Positions 1 through 7,686 of a stretch of 64,000 nucleotides of DNA are shown piece by piece. Source of the stretch: CAYSRJ01 sp964521865 (GTDB lineage Bacteria; Spirochaetota; B62-G9; DRHN01); NCBI GenBank assembly GCA_964521865.1, contig CAZFTJ010000001.1:310001-374000 (forward strand). The letters run 5' to 3'. The translations under genes and the position numbers were made by a program. The notes below the pieces were generated by a model, which worked only from the letters and a program-made list of their open reading frames with translations, did not search any database and was not told the DNA's origin. Position 1 is the stretch's first letter. The number at the start of each line of letters is the position of its first letter.

Positions 1-360
1 AGCCCTGTAATTCACCAGTGAAATTGCCACAGGTAAAAACCGTTTACCGGATTCCATGACACGCTTGAGCCCGCCGTGGCGACCGGTAAGTATCTCTGCT
101 CCTGCAATTCCTGCAAGCCAAGCATACAACGCCGCTAAAAAATGAGACTTGCCCGAGCCGAAATCACCCTGAAGAAAATACCCCTGCCCCTGGTGACCGA
201 GGAGTGACTCTGAGATAACAGTAAAGTGAGAAAAAACCTCTGTTGTAAATACAAAACTACCGGCAATCTTGTTGGACTCCGTCTGTCCCTCTTTAAGGCG
301 TATAACGGTTTTTACCGGCGGGATTTCTACTATATCACCGATACACAGTGATTCGTTCAT
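1..360 (-). CDS. PglY/DUF6079-like P-loop ATPase, N-terminal fragment (partial)
   Basis: This is the first 120 codons of a larger protein that runs off the left edge of the window. It starts at an ATG at 358-360. The N-terminus contains the segment IGDIVEIPPVKTVIRL, followed at about residues 70-80 by a Walker A motif within GDFGSGKSHFLAAL. This arrangement, an 'IPPV' segment and then an xGxFGSGKSHFL P-loop, is what I know from the PglY/BrxC-like ATPases of BREX-type phage-resistance systems and DUF6079 proteins. Those are 1000+ residue proteins, so most of this gene is missing here. The TPR gene 72 bp upstream points the same way and is probably co-transcribed. The family assignment rests on this short N-terminus only. 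The methylase, helicase or PglZ partners that would identify the system would have to lie to the left of the window. Confidence 0.7.
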   Translation of the reverse strand, partial: MNESLCIGDIVEIPPVKTVIRLKEGQTESNKIAGSFVFTTEVFSHFTVISESLLGHQGQGYFLQGDFGSGKSHFLAALYAWLAGIAGAEILTGRHGGLKRVMESGKRFLPVAISLVNYRA

Positions 361-432
361 GGATTTTTATCCAGCATATTTTTCACATGGTAAACCAGGG
401 AGAAAATCAGGATGCCTTACTGTTTGGTTTTA

Positions 433-1395
433 TTAATTCTTGTCCAGCATATTTTTCAGCCTCTGTATTCGTCCATACAATGATTTTTCATCCGGGAATA
501 AGCCTGAAAGCTCCCGGTAAAAATTAATAGCCCGCTCGAGCTCTCCGATTCGAGCACATGCAGCACCGTAACCGGAATGCAGATACATATCTTTTGGGTC
601 GACCCTTAAAAGCTCTTCCATGATCGGGACGGCCTTTTTTTCCTGACCGGTCTTGGCAAGTACAAAGGCCTGTTTCCGCTGAATCCGGTGCTGTGAGCCT
701 TTCGACTCTATTTTTTCATACTGTTTTATGGCAAGTTCCGACCTGCCCGACCTTCGACAAAGCGAGGCATAAATCTCACCATAAATCGAAGGCAGCGATG
801 GGATTTTCGCCAGTTTTTCCATGCGTTTGAGCACAGGATAAATACCATAACGCCGGATTTCCAGTTCTGTCAGCTCCCAGAGCGCTGAACGATGATGCGG
901 CTTCAGTTCCAGCCATCTCTGACAGGCCTCAAATGCCCTGCTGTATTCTCCGAGCCCTGAAAGAGCTTTTACCCTGTACCGAATACTGTCCCTTTCAGGC
1001 ATATCCCAGCCTGCAAGATGAGACAAAATGTCCTGCCAGTTTTTCAGGTTTATGTGGCATTCCAGTATGCCTTTTTGTGACCGTAACTTCAGCTTTTGAT
1101 TATTCAGACTTTCTTTATAATACTGTAATGCCTCTTTATACCTGTGTAAACCAAAGAGCGCATCTGCTGCCGATAGTACGGCGTAAGGATTGGTGGAATC
1201 TAAGGTCAATGCCTGAGTTGCAATAGAAAAACCCGATTCATATTTTTCAGCCCGTATCAATGCATTTGCCTGATGGGTAAGCCAGAAGACATTCTGCTTT
1301 CTGTTATTTAAATATTTCCTTTCAGCATAATGGGCAGCTTCTAAATATTTCTCCTGCCGCATCAATTCACAGAACTCATTGTATTCTTTTGACAT
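433..1395 (-). CDS. TPR-repeat protein next to defence-type ATPase
   Basis: The product is 320 residues with no signal peptide or membrane segment, so it is probably cytoplasmic. Tetratricopeptide-type helical pairs run nearly end to end. Examples are the repeats around residues 35-100 (ending YKEALQYYKESLNNQ), 135-175 (GEYSRAFEACQRWLELKP) and 240-305 (GELERAINFYRELSGLFP). It has no catalytic domain, so a scaffold or protein-interaction role is the natural reading. It lies upstream of the PglY/DUF6079-like ATPase on the same strand with a 72-bp spacer. A 16-bp stretch of its 3' end (around 441-456) recurs in that spacer (around 369-384), suggesting a small local duplication. Repeat A begins exactly at its start codon. 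A link to phage defence is inference from position only. Confidence 0.75.
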   Translation of the reverse strand: MSKEYNEFCELMRQEKYLEAAHYAERKYLNNRKQNVFWLTHQANALIRAEKYESGFSIATQALTLDSTNPYAVLSAADALFGLHRYKEALQYYKESLNNQKLKLRSQKGILECHINLKNWQDILSHLAGWDMPERDSIRYRVKALSGLGEYSRAFEACQRWLELKPHHRSALWELTELEIRRYGIYPVLKRMEKLAKIPSLPSIYGEIYASLCRRSGRSELAIKQYEKIESKGSQHRIQRKQAFVLAKTGQEKKAVPIMEELLRVDPKDMYLHSGYGAACARIGELERAINFYRELSGLFPDEKSLYGRIQRLKNMLDKN

Positions 1396-1549
1396 ATGGT
1401 TTTATCTATTTAAATTCTGGTTTTTTGTACCTTTCATTAAAAAGTGAGCCTGTACAATGTTAAAATTGCCTGTCATTGCATTCTATAGGTAAAAACCATT
1501 AGGCAGGTGTCGATTTGAACCTTTTAAGTTTGGAAGTTCACTTGCCTAT
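1395..1549 (+). repeat. Dispersed repeat A, copy 1 (inverted relative to copy 2 at 7434-7594)
   Basis: The outer ~35 bp (tatggttttatctattta... followed by ttctggt and ttttgtacc) and the inner ~65 bp (from aggtaaa-accattaggca to cttgccta) match the reverse complement of 7434-7594. The middle is diverged. The inner end is bounded by an inverted pair AGGCA(A/G)GT...ACTTGCCT, which could fold as a stem-loop. No open reading frame is conserved between the copies, so it looks like a non-coding mobile or palindromic element. It abuts the start codon of the TPR gene, so it may contribute that gene's promoter. Confidence 0.7.
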
Positions 1550-1668
1550 ATATTCTACGTATATACGAGAGAGTTTACAGATGAAAAATCAATAATCCTT
1601 GATCAATTCTCAACAATGATTCTTCAATTATATCAGTTACTACGCATAAAGGCAAATCCCGTGAGGGG
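1550..1668. other. Intergenic spacer, AT-rich
   Basis: This is the AT-rich remainder between repeat A copy 1 and the PIN-domain relic. I see no gene, terminator or clear promoter in it. Confidence 0.5.
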
Positions 1669-1878
1669 TTATATTTTTTCAATATATTCCGGTATTGATT
1701 GCGCAGTGTCTGGAAAATTACTTAATATTTTCTGATCCATTGTAACAAGCCGTACGCTCAAGTCTCGAGCCAAGTTGACGAACTCGCAATCATATGCAGA
1801 ACAACTGCTGTTCCGGACGAGCTTTAATATTTGAATCGTGCTTATTTCAAATTCATTATTTTTTAATAAATCTTCCAC
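1669..1878 (-). pseudogene. C-terminal relic of a VapC-like PIN-domain toxin
   Basis: The frame encodes about 69 residues that match the second half of a PIN-domain ribonuclease. It includes the conserved SAYDCEFVNLARDL segment (PIN acidic residues in a YDxEFVxLA context) and LVTMDQKILSNFP, the usual final strand and acidic position. The N-terminal half, with the first catalytic Asp and the central Glu, is absent. Upstream the frame runs straight into the 3' end of the glycosylase gene without homology, although it stays open for several codons. The only start available is a GTG at 1876-1878 with no convincing ribosome site. No antitoxin gene is visible. I read this as a broken toxin left at the edge of an accessory island. 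A functional short protein is unlikely. Confidence 0.6.
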
Positions 1879-1897
1879 AATAGGTGATTTTCCCCCG

Positions 1898-2785
1898 CTA
1901 AACCGTATGCTCTTCGTTCGCGATCTCGTAGCCGCGGTCCCCTTCTCGAATAAAGCCCTCCCGCACGAGGCCGGCGATCGCCTCTTTTATAAGGCAGTCG
2001 TCCCTTTCGGTTTTCACGGCTATCTCCCGGTCCGAGAGTCCGGGCTCCTTGAGCAGGGTCCTCAAAACCATGCCCCGCACCTGTCTCCTGGAACCTTCAA
2101 AAGGCGGCTGTCTCGTGTAATGCCTGCTCCTGCTGTTCATCGACCCGAAGCGCCTCTTCAGCTCGGCGCCGTAGTCCATCATTGCGTAATACCAGGTGCG
2201 GAGGTTTTTCCGGTCGAGCGTCCGTTCGACAAGAAGCCGGATGCACCTGTCGTGTATATTGTCGCGGCCCGAAAAGAAGAAGTGGATAAAAAGGGACCTG
2301 ATATTGGTTTCGATAAACACGGCGGGAACATCGAATGCAAACGCCAGAACGGCCGATGCCGTTGCATGGCCGATGCCGGGGAGCGAGAGCAGGTTTTTAT
2401 AGCTGTCGGGAATCCTGCCGGCGAATCTATCGACAACGACGCACGCCGATTTTTTCAGATACAGGCACCTCCTGTTGTAACCCAGCCCCTGCCATTTCAG
2501 GAGCACCTGGTGGAGCGGCGCTTTGGAAAGAGCGCGTATGCCTGGAAAGGCCTCGATGAAATCATTGTACTTTTTCAGAACACGTTCGACCTGAGTCTGC
2601 TGGAGCATGATTTCAGAAACAAGTATACGGTAGGGGTCTTTCGTTCTGCGCCACGGCAAATCGCGCCCGCGTCCCTGATAAAAGCTGTGGATAAGGTCTT
2701 GAAACCTGGATACGTCGTTATCCGTTAGATGCTCGGGGTCTGGAAAGGAGCCTGCCTGTTCTGTCTGACCGTCTTTGCCGTTCAT
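1898..2785 (-). CDS. mutY: MutY/EndoIII-superfamily DNA glycosylase lacking the Fe-S cluster motif
   Basis: The 295-residue product is a HhH-GPD base-excision DNA glycosylase most like A/G-specific adenine glycosylase. Residues around 55-66 carry the MutY catalytic-Glu segment SEIMLQQTQVERV. A helix-hairpin-helix (LPGIGHATASAV) lies at about 134-146. The position that is Asp in MutY (ILDGNV) and EndoIII is Glu here (FIETNIRSLF, around 157-166). After MMDYGAELKRRFG the four cysteines that bind the 4Fe-4S cluster in classical MutY are missing and are replaced by a basic stretch. The MutY C-terminal 8-oxoG-recognition domain is also absent, and the last ~60 residues look winged-helix-like. Fe-S-free MutY homologues are known, so the protein may be active, but its base specificity cannot be taken as A:8-oxoG. 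It is alone on the minus strand, with no obvious Shine-Dalgarno sequence. Confidence 0.8.
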   Translation of the reverse strand: MNGKDGQTEQAGSFPDPEHLTDNDVSRFQDLIHSFYQGRGRDLPWRRTKDPYRILVSEIMLQQTQVERVLKKYNDFIEAFPGIRALSKAPLHQVLLKWQGLGYNRRCLYLKKSACVVVDRFAGRIPDSYKNLLSLPGIGHATASAVLAFAFDVPAVFIETNIRSLFIHFFFSGRDNIHDRCIRLLVERTLDRKNLRTWYYAMMDYGAELKRRFGSMNSRSRHYTRQPPFEGSRRQVRGMVLRTLLKEPGLSDREIAVKTERDDCLIKEAIAGLVREGFIREGDRGYEIANEEHTV

Positions 2786-3249
2786 TGTGGTTTTAAAAGA
2801 AACATAGCACCTTCGCGTCCGTCGGACAACTCCGATAGGAAATATTCGCCGGCGTTTTCCGGGTTTGTTTTTTTGTGAAGTTTAGTTGACATTTAGTCGT
2901 CTATATGTAAAATATATATATGGTTCAACGATCGTTCTGGATATCTCTTATCGAGGGCCTGTGGTGATAAGAGTATGCAGTTTAGAACAAATTACTGTTT
3001 GATTGCCGGCATTGAGAGTAGATTTCCCCCGCCGAAACATCTTTTAATCGCTTACTAGCAAACGATTTTTATTAAAAATTATTTCTGGGCTTCAATGTAT
3101 GGAGCCGACCCGCAGCCGGCTGTGTGGGCATAACCGCCAACAAAACCGTCCTCCCGGGGAAAAGCCTTGACTTCTGAATCGGCCGCGCCTAAGGTATACG
3201 GTATGCGTAAGACAATAAAACACAGTAATTCAAGCTGGGAGGAGCTTAT
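2786..3249. other. Divergent intergenic region upstream of the osmoprotectant operon
   Basis: This 464-bp spacer separates the divergent glycosylase and osmF genes. It contains a TTGACA at about 2885 followed by an AT-rich stretch with repeated TATA around 2905-2920, a hairpin at 2945-2973 (listed separately), and a GC-rich leader. A second TTGACT at about 3167 is followed by a weak TATAC-like -10. Osmotic control of the downstream transporter would be expected to act here. No gene was seen. Confidence 0.5.
2945..2973. promoter_or_regulatory. Inverted repeat, possible operator or leader hairpin
   Basis: Perfect 8-bp arms CTCTTATC (2945-2952) and GATAAGAG (2966-2973) surround a 13-nt centre. 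There is no T-run on either side, so it is not a rho-independent terminator. It sits just downstream of a TTGACA/TATA-rich stretch and about 280 bp before osmF. That position would suit a regulator site or a structured 5' leader. The function is not known. Confidence 0.4.
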
Positions 3250-4209
3250 ATGAAATTCAGAATGGTGCACCTGTTGTTCGTTGCAGCAATCGTTTTTACG
3301 CTCGTTTCAGGGACTGTGGGCTTCGGAGCCGGTACCAAAAAAGAGGAGGGTCCTGCGGCCAAAGGGCCGGTTGTGGTCGCCTCCAAGATCGACACCGAGG
3401 GAGGCCTCCTCGGACAGATGATCGTGCTTCTGCTCAGGGCGGACGGATTCGATGCGGTGGACAGGACCGAGTTCGGTCCCACGGATGTCATTCGAAAGGC
3501 GATAATCAGCGGCGAGATCGACATCTACCCGGAGTATACCGGAAACGGCGGTTTTTTCTACGAGGGGACCGATCCTTCGATCTGGAAAGATGCGAAAAAG
3601 GGCTATGAAGAGGTGAAGAAGCTCGACAAAGAGGCGCACGACATTATCTGGCTGACGCCTGCACCGGCGAACAACACGTGGGCTCTGGCGATCCGCGGAG
3701 ATATCGCCCGGTCGAAGAATGTAAAAACCCTCGAGGACTTCGCCCGCTACGTGAACAACGGAAACAGGGTCAAGGTGGCAGGCTCGGAGGAGTTTGTCAG
3801 CAGACCCGACGCACTCCCGGCATTCGAAAAGGCGTACGGATTCTCACTTTCGAAGGATCAGCTCTTGATCCTTTCAGGTGGAAATACGGCGCAGACCGAA
3901 AAGGCGGCTGCGGACGGCACGGACGGAGTGAATGCGGCGATGGCGTACGGTACGGACGGCCAGCTTGCCGCTCTGGGTCTCTGGGTGCTGGAGGATACAA
4001 AGGGCGTGCAGCCGATTTATCAGCCCACCCCGATTATCAGGGGCGAGGTGTTCGGCAAATATCCCGAAATAGAAGGGATCTTGAGGCCGGTTTTTCAGGG
4101 GCTCGACCTCGTCACTCTCCAGACGTTGAATGCAAAAATCGCCATCGAAGGGCAAAACGCGAAGGATGTCGCCGAGGCGTATCTGAAGTCGCACGGGTTT
4201 TTAAAGTAA
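3250..4209 (+). CDS. osmF: Osmoprotectant ABC transporter substrate-binding protein (OsmF/YehZ type)
   Basis: This is the periplasmic receptor of an importer for glycine-betaine-like compounds. The product is 319 residues. Residues 1-27 are a signal peptide (basic MKFRM, hydrophobic core, cleavage near GFGAG) without a lipobox cysteine. The mature part has the OpuAC/OsmF fold signatures IDTEGGLLGQMI near residues 47-58, EIDIYPEYTGNGG near 89-101 (the ligand-cage segment of OpuBC/OsmF), and a late AMAYGTDGQLAALGL region that forms the second lobe. AGGAGCTTAT upstream of the ATG is a good ribosome site. It is followed by permease, ATPase and permease genes in the yehZYXW set and is the first gene of that operon. 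The ligand (betaine, choline or another compatible solute) cannot be fixed from sequence. Confidence 0.92.
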   Translation: MKFRMVHLLFVAAIVFTLVSGTVGFGAGTKKEEGPAAKGPVVVASKIDTEGGLLGQMIVLLLRADGFDAVDRTEFGPTDVIRKAIISGEIDIYPEYTGNGGFFYEGTDPSIWKDAKKGYEEVKKLDKEAHDIIWLTPAPANNTWALAIRGDIARSKNVKTLEDFARYVNNGNRVKVAGSEEFVSRPDALPAFEKAYGFSLSKDQLLILSGGNTAQTEKAAADGTDGVNAAMAYGTDGQLAALGLWVLEDTKGVQPIYQPTPIIRGEVFGKYPEIEGILRPVFQGLDLVTLQTLNAKIAIEGQNAKDVAEAYLKSHGFLK

Positions 4210-4286
4210 ATGTCCTGCGATGGCCGCAGCAGGGGAAAATTATGTCGTCGATCTGCGTCGTGCATGTACAGGCTGCGTAAATCCTC

Positions 4287-5519
4287 ATGTATGCAAACAC
4301 TCGAGAGAAAGGCCGTCCGGTATTGAATCGTGTTGAAGGTGTAACCGGCAGAAGTAGAGTTGTTCTCTTTGGAATTCTTATGGGGATGTTTTCCTGCGGG
4401 ATGAAGTTTGTTGCGCTAAAGCCGAACAGGATTGCTTCGGGGACGGGACTCTACCTGTGGAATGCATTTTCAGGGAGCGGCCTGCTCGTTTTCATGGTCC
4501 TGTGGGCCGTTGTGCTGGCCGTGTTTCTGATTTCCGGCAATAAATCGCCGGTCCTTTTTCAGGGTATTGTCGGAAATATCGTCGTCGTCACGGTATTTCT
4601 CATGGTCGGACGGGCAACCCGTTCGCTCCAGTCGCCCGATATGCCGTTCGCCCGGATTTCAATGGCATTCGGGTCATGGCTCATGATACTTGCCGGATAC
4701 ATACTCATACACGCATCCGTCAGAGTACTCACGCTGAAAAACCCCCAAGCCGTTGTGCTTTCACTTGCCGGACCTGCTGTAGTTGTGCTTCTTTTTTTTA
4801 CCGGTTACCTGAGCGAGCTATCGATTGTAAAGGAGTATCTTATACGGAGGGACAGGTTTTTCGGCGAGCTTGTCCGGCATCTTGTTCTATCCGGAAGCGC
4901 GGTGCTTTTCGGCATTGCAGCGGGAATTCCGCTCGGTGTGCTCGCATTCAGAAAACGGGCGTTTGAAAAACCAGCCTTTTTCTTCGTCAACACGGTGCAG
5001 ACCGTACCGTCACTCGCGCTTTTCGGTATTATGATCGCACCGCTCTCCGTTCTCTCGCAGAGGTTCCCGCTTCTCAGGGAGCTCGGCATAAAGGGGATAG
5101 GTTCGGCCCCCGCGCTCGTTGCGCTTGCACTGTATGCGCTTCTTCCCATAACGAGAAATACCTACACGAGCCTCAGTGTAATTGATCCGTCTGTTGTCCA
5201 GTCTGCGCGCGGGATGGGGATGAGCAGGCTCCAGGTTATGATGCGCATCGAGGTCCCTCTTTCGCTCCCGATCGTAATGAGCGGTATCCGCATTGCCGCG
5301 GTGCAGGCCATCGGCAATACCACGGTTGCGGCTCTCATCGGCGCGGGCGGATTCGGCGTATTCGTATTCCAGGGGCTCGGCCAGGCGGTAGGCGACCTTG
5401 TCATGCTCGGCACTGTTCCCGTTATACTGCTTGCCGTGTCTGCCGATAAGCTTATGCAGGTTCTCGTGAAGTCGATGACGCCGCGGGGACTGAGATACCG
5501 GGCGGGGGAGCAATCGTGA
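4287..5519 (+). CDS. yehY: Osmoprotectant ABC transporter permease (YehY type, long N-terminus)
   Basis: The product is a 410-residue inner-membrane permease. The first ~190 residues contain five or so additional hydrophobic segments before the conserved BPD_transp_1 core, as in the large permease YehY and unlike the short OpuBB type. The core contains the ABC-permease EAA loop ARGMGMSRLQVMMRIEVPLS (around 305-325), followed by GNTTVAALIGAGGFG, which is typical of osmoprotectant permeases. It lies 77 bp after osmF, and its stop overlaps the next gene by 4 bp (GTGA), indicating translational coupling to the ATPase. The chosen ATG has no strong ribosome site, so the exact N-terminus is uncertain. 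Confidence 0.88.
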   Translation: MYANTREKGRPVLNRVEGVTGRSRVVLFGILMGMFSCGMKFVALKPNRIASGTGLYLWNAFSGSGLLVFMVLWAVVLAVFLISGNKSPVLFQGIVGNIVVVTVFLMVGRATRSLQSPDMPFARISMAFGSWLMILAGYILIHASVRVLTLKNPQAVVLSLAGPAVVVLLFFTGYLSELSIVKEYLIRRDRFFGELVRHLVLSGSAVLFGIAAGIPLGVLAFRKRAFEKPAFFFVNTVQTVPSLALFGIMIAPLSVLSQRFPLLRELGIKGIGSAPALVALALYALLPITRNTYTSLSVIDPSVVQSARGMGMSRLQVMMRIEVPLSLPIVMSGIRIAAVQAIGNTTVAALIGAGGFGVFVFQGLGQAVGDLVMLGTVPVILLAVSADKLMQVLVKSMTPRGLRYRAGEQS

Positions 5520-6634
5520 TTGAAGTCAGCAATTTAACGAAGAAATACGGCGATTTCACCGCAGTGAAAGACGTCTCTTTCACCGTTCGCAAGGGGGAGG
5601 TATGCGTTGTTATCGGTCCCTCTGGATGCGGAAAATCGACCACATTGAAGACAGTAAACCGCATGCTGGAGCCGACGGCCGGGGATATTTATATCGACGG
5701 CAGGAACGTGCTCGATATCAAACCCGAGCTTCTTCGGCGTGGAATCGGCTATGTGATTCAGTACGTGGGCCTTTTTCCGCACATGACTGTCGGTGAGAAT
5801 ATCGCCGTTGTCCCCAGGCTCCTCGGCTGGGAGAAATCCACGGTAGAGACGCGGGTGGGCAGGCTTCTTGCGATGGTCGGGCTCGACCCGTCGACCTACA
5901 GGGACAAGTACCCCCATGAGCTTTCGGGCGGCGAGGCGCAGCGGATAGGCGTGGCCAGAGCGCTGGCGGCGGACCCGCCGATTCTTCTCATGGACGAGCC
6001 TTTCGGCGCCGTCGATCCGTTGAATCGGGAGGTGCTGCAGCGGGAGTTTGTGAGGATTCAAAGAGAGCTCAAAAAGACGGTGCTGTTCGTTACCCACGAC
6101 CTCGATGAGGCCGTACGCATCGCGGACAGGATTATCATCATGAGAAACGGCACAATCATTCAGGACGATGTCCCGGAGATTATTCTCGCATCTCCGAAGA
6201 ACAAGTTCGTCCACGATTTTGTCGGCAGCGACCGTGCGCTGAAGCGTCTTTCCAGATTCAGCGTTTCGCAATACATGCACAAGCCGGTTTCCGTTGAAAT
6301 GGGCGAAAACCTCCTGAATGCGGCGAAACGGCTGAGGGAGCGGAAACGGATTCGCTACATATGGGTCGTTGACCCCGGCAACAGGCTTGTAGGGTGGCTC
6401 GATACCGGGATTGTGGATAGAGACGCATCGGTCGAGGATGCGGTTACCCGGGCGGCGCCGGATTCGATTGCGGTCAGGGAGGATTCCACACTCAGGGAAG
6501 CGCTTGCAAAAATGCTCGGTGAGGGGATAAAGGTGGTACCGGTGGTCGATGCGGCTGCAGCGGTGGTCGGCGAGGTCAGCCTGAAGGACATAGAGAAAAT
6601 AACCGAAGAGGTGGATGCGAGTTGGGAAGAGTGA
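5516..6634 (+). CDS. yehX: Osmoprotectant ABC transporter ATPase with C-terminal CBS domains
   Basis: This 372-residue ATP-binding subunit energises the osmF/yehY/yehW importer. It has Walker A GPSGCGKST at residues 34-42, a Q-loop (VIQYVGLFPHMTV) near 82-94, the signature LSGGEAQR near 138, Walker B ILLMDEPFGAVDP near 158-170 and the switch His in VTHDLDEAV. After about residue 245 come two CBS modules (QYMHKPVSV... and ...VREDSTLREALAKMLGEG). In OpuA-like importers the CBS modules sense ionic strength and gate transport, so an osmosensing role here is a reasonable inference. The GTG start overlaps the preceding stop, and the gene overlaps the next permease by 13 bp, so the operon is tightly coupled. 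Confidence 0.92.
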   Translation: MIEVSNLTKKYGDFTAVKDVSFTVRKGEVCVVIGPSGCGKSTTLKTVNRMLEPTAGDIYIDGRNVLDIKPELLRRGIGYVIQYVGLFPHMTVGENIAVVPRLLGWEKSTVETRVGRLLAMVGLDPSTYRDKYPHELSGGEAQRIGVARALAADPPILLMDEPFGAVDPLNREVLQREFVRIQRELKKTVLFVTHDLDEAVRIADRIIIMRNGTIIQDDVPEIILASPKNKFVHDFVGSDRALKRLSRFSVSQYMHKPVSVEMGENLLNAAKRLRERKRIRYIWVVDPGNRLVGWLDTGIVDRDASVEDAVTRAAPDSIAVREDSTLREALAKMLGEGIKVVPVVDAAAAVVGEVSLKDIEKITEEVDASWEE

Positions 6635-7389
6635 ACCGTCGAAAGATATTACAGTGGATTCCGATCGCCGCAATCACTCTGGTTTTTCTTCTCATTGTAT
6701 TCGACCGGCGGTTTCTGAAGCTGCTTCTTGCGCTCGTCTTTCCGGGCGAAACCCAGCTTTTGTATCCCAGAGCGGGGCTTCCGGGACTTCTCGGAGAGCA
6801 CCTGGTGCTCGTGCTGTTTTCGAGCCTCGTAGCGGTCGGCATCGGGGTCGCCGTGGGAGTTTTTGTAACCAGGCCTGCGGGGCGCGAGTATCTTCACCTG
6901 GTGAACGACCTGAGCTCGCTGGCGCAGACGGTTCCGCCGGTTGCGGTGCTGGCGCTCGCCGTTCCGTTTATCGGTTTCGGATTCAAGCCCACGGTTCTCG
7001 CTCTGTTTCTCTACAGCATACTTCCAATCATCCGAAACAGTATAGCCGGTATAGAAAATATTTCGCCCCTGCTCGTAGAGGCGGCCCGCGGAATGGGAAT
7101 GACCCGTTTGCAGGTGCTGCTGAAAATCGAAATGCCGCTCGCGCTCAGGGTTATCATGGCGGGCATCAGGACGTCGGTCGTTATAAATGTCGGAACAGCG
7201 ACAGTCGGCGCCGTGGTGGGAGCCGGCGGCCTAGGCACCCCGATTATATCCGGACTCGTTCGCGAGAATCCCGCGTTCGTCATTGAGGGCGCGGCCTCGG
7301 CCGCGCTTTTAGCTTTTTTAATGGATCAGTATCTGGGCAAAATCGAGCAGGGACTGTCCGAACGCTACGGCCTCGAAACGGAAGAGTGA
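6622..7389 (+). CDS. yehW: Osmoprotectant ABC transporter permease (YehW type, short)
   Basis: This 255-residue second permease completes the importer. It has about six membrane helices: one near residues 12-32, then helices through the BPD_transp_1 core. The EAA loop ARGMGMTRLQVLLKIEMPLA (around 155-174) closely parallels that of the long permease. It is followed by NVGTATVGAVVGAGGLG. The start lies within the 3' end of the ATPase gene (13-bp overlap), so translation is coupled. It is the last gene of the operon. The 3' end is followed within about 45 bp by repeat A copy 2 with no clear terminator before it. Confidence 0.9.
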   Translation: MGRVNRRKILQWIPIAAITLVFLLIVFDRRFLKLLLALVFPGETQLLYPRAGLPGLLGEHLVLVLFSSLVAVGIGVAVGVFVTRPAGREYLHLVNDLSSLAQTVPPVAVLALAVPFIGFGFKPTVLALFLYSILPIIRNSIAGIENISPLLVEAARGMGMTRLQVLLKIEMPLALRVIMAGIRTSVVINVGTATVGAVVGAGGLGTPIISGLVRENPAFVIEGAASAALLAFLMDQYLGKIEQGLSERYGLETEE

Positions 7390-7433
7390 TTGCCCGTTTC
7401 GTATGTATAACAGCTGGATAAATGATATAAAAA

Positions 7434-7594
7434 ATAGGCAAGTAAACTTTCAATCGTAGAAGATTCAAATCAGCACTTGCCTAATGGTGTTTACCTTAAT
7501 TTCCCAGTGATTAAAAGGACACGGAAAAGTAAAAGACTATTATTTTCTGTAAATTCTGGTACAAAATACCAGACTTTAAATAGATAAAACCATA
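7434..7594 (-). repeat. Dispersed repeat A, copy 2
   Basis: The reverse complement of this stretch matches 1395-1549, with the strongest matches at both ends. The inner half is bounded by AGGCAAGT (7436-7443) and ACTTGCCT, a perfect 8-bp inverted pair about 40 nt apart. Copies 1 and 2 are in opposite orientation and bracket the glycosylase/osmoprotectant block. The outer end at 7594 touches repeat B copy 1. Confidence 0.7.
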
Positions 7595-7643
7595 ATATGT
7601 ACCCTCAATATGCTCTGTTTGGCCGATACATGAGTAATGTGAC
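7594..7643 (-). repeat. Repeat B, copy 1 (direct repeat of 11421-11470)
   Basis: About 50 bp are shared with 11421-11470, including an identical 28-bp core (ccctcaatatgctctgtttg and following bases). Read on the minus strand, both copies translate as SHYS(C/F)IGQTEHIEGTYY. Nearly all differences fall at third codon positions, so the repeat may be a fragment of a once-coding sequence. The two copies bracket the five-gene redox/efflux cassette. Confidence 0.65.
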
Positions 7644-7686
7644 CTCGCAGTGTTGTGAAACAGGTTCGATACTATTGATAAGTAGT

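Noticed and set aside
1838..2728. 296-codon plus-strand frame opposite the mutY-like gene
   Set aside because: Antisense shadow of a gene with clear HhH-GPD motifs.
5534..6673. 379-codon minus-strand frame opposite the osmoprotectant ATPase
   Set aside because: Arg/His-rich mirror of a gene with complete ABC motifs; no homology and no ribosome site.
1395..7594. Composite transposon suspected from inverted repeats A
   Set aside because: No transposase in or near the repeats, no target-site duplication visible, and the enclosed genes look like ordinary chromosomal genes.
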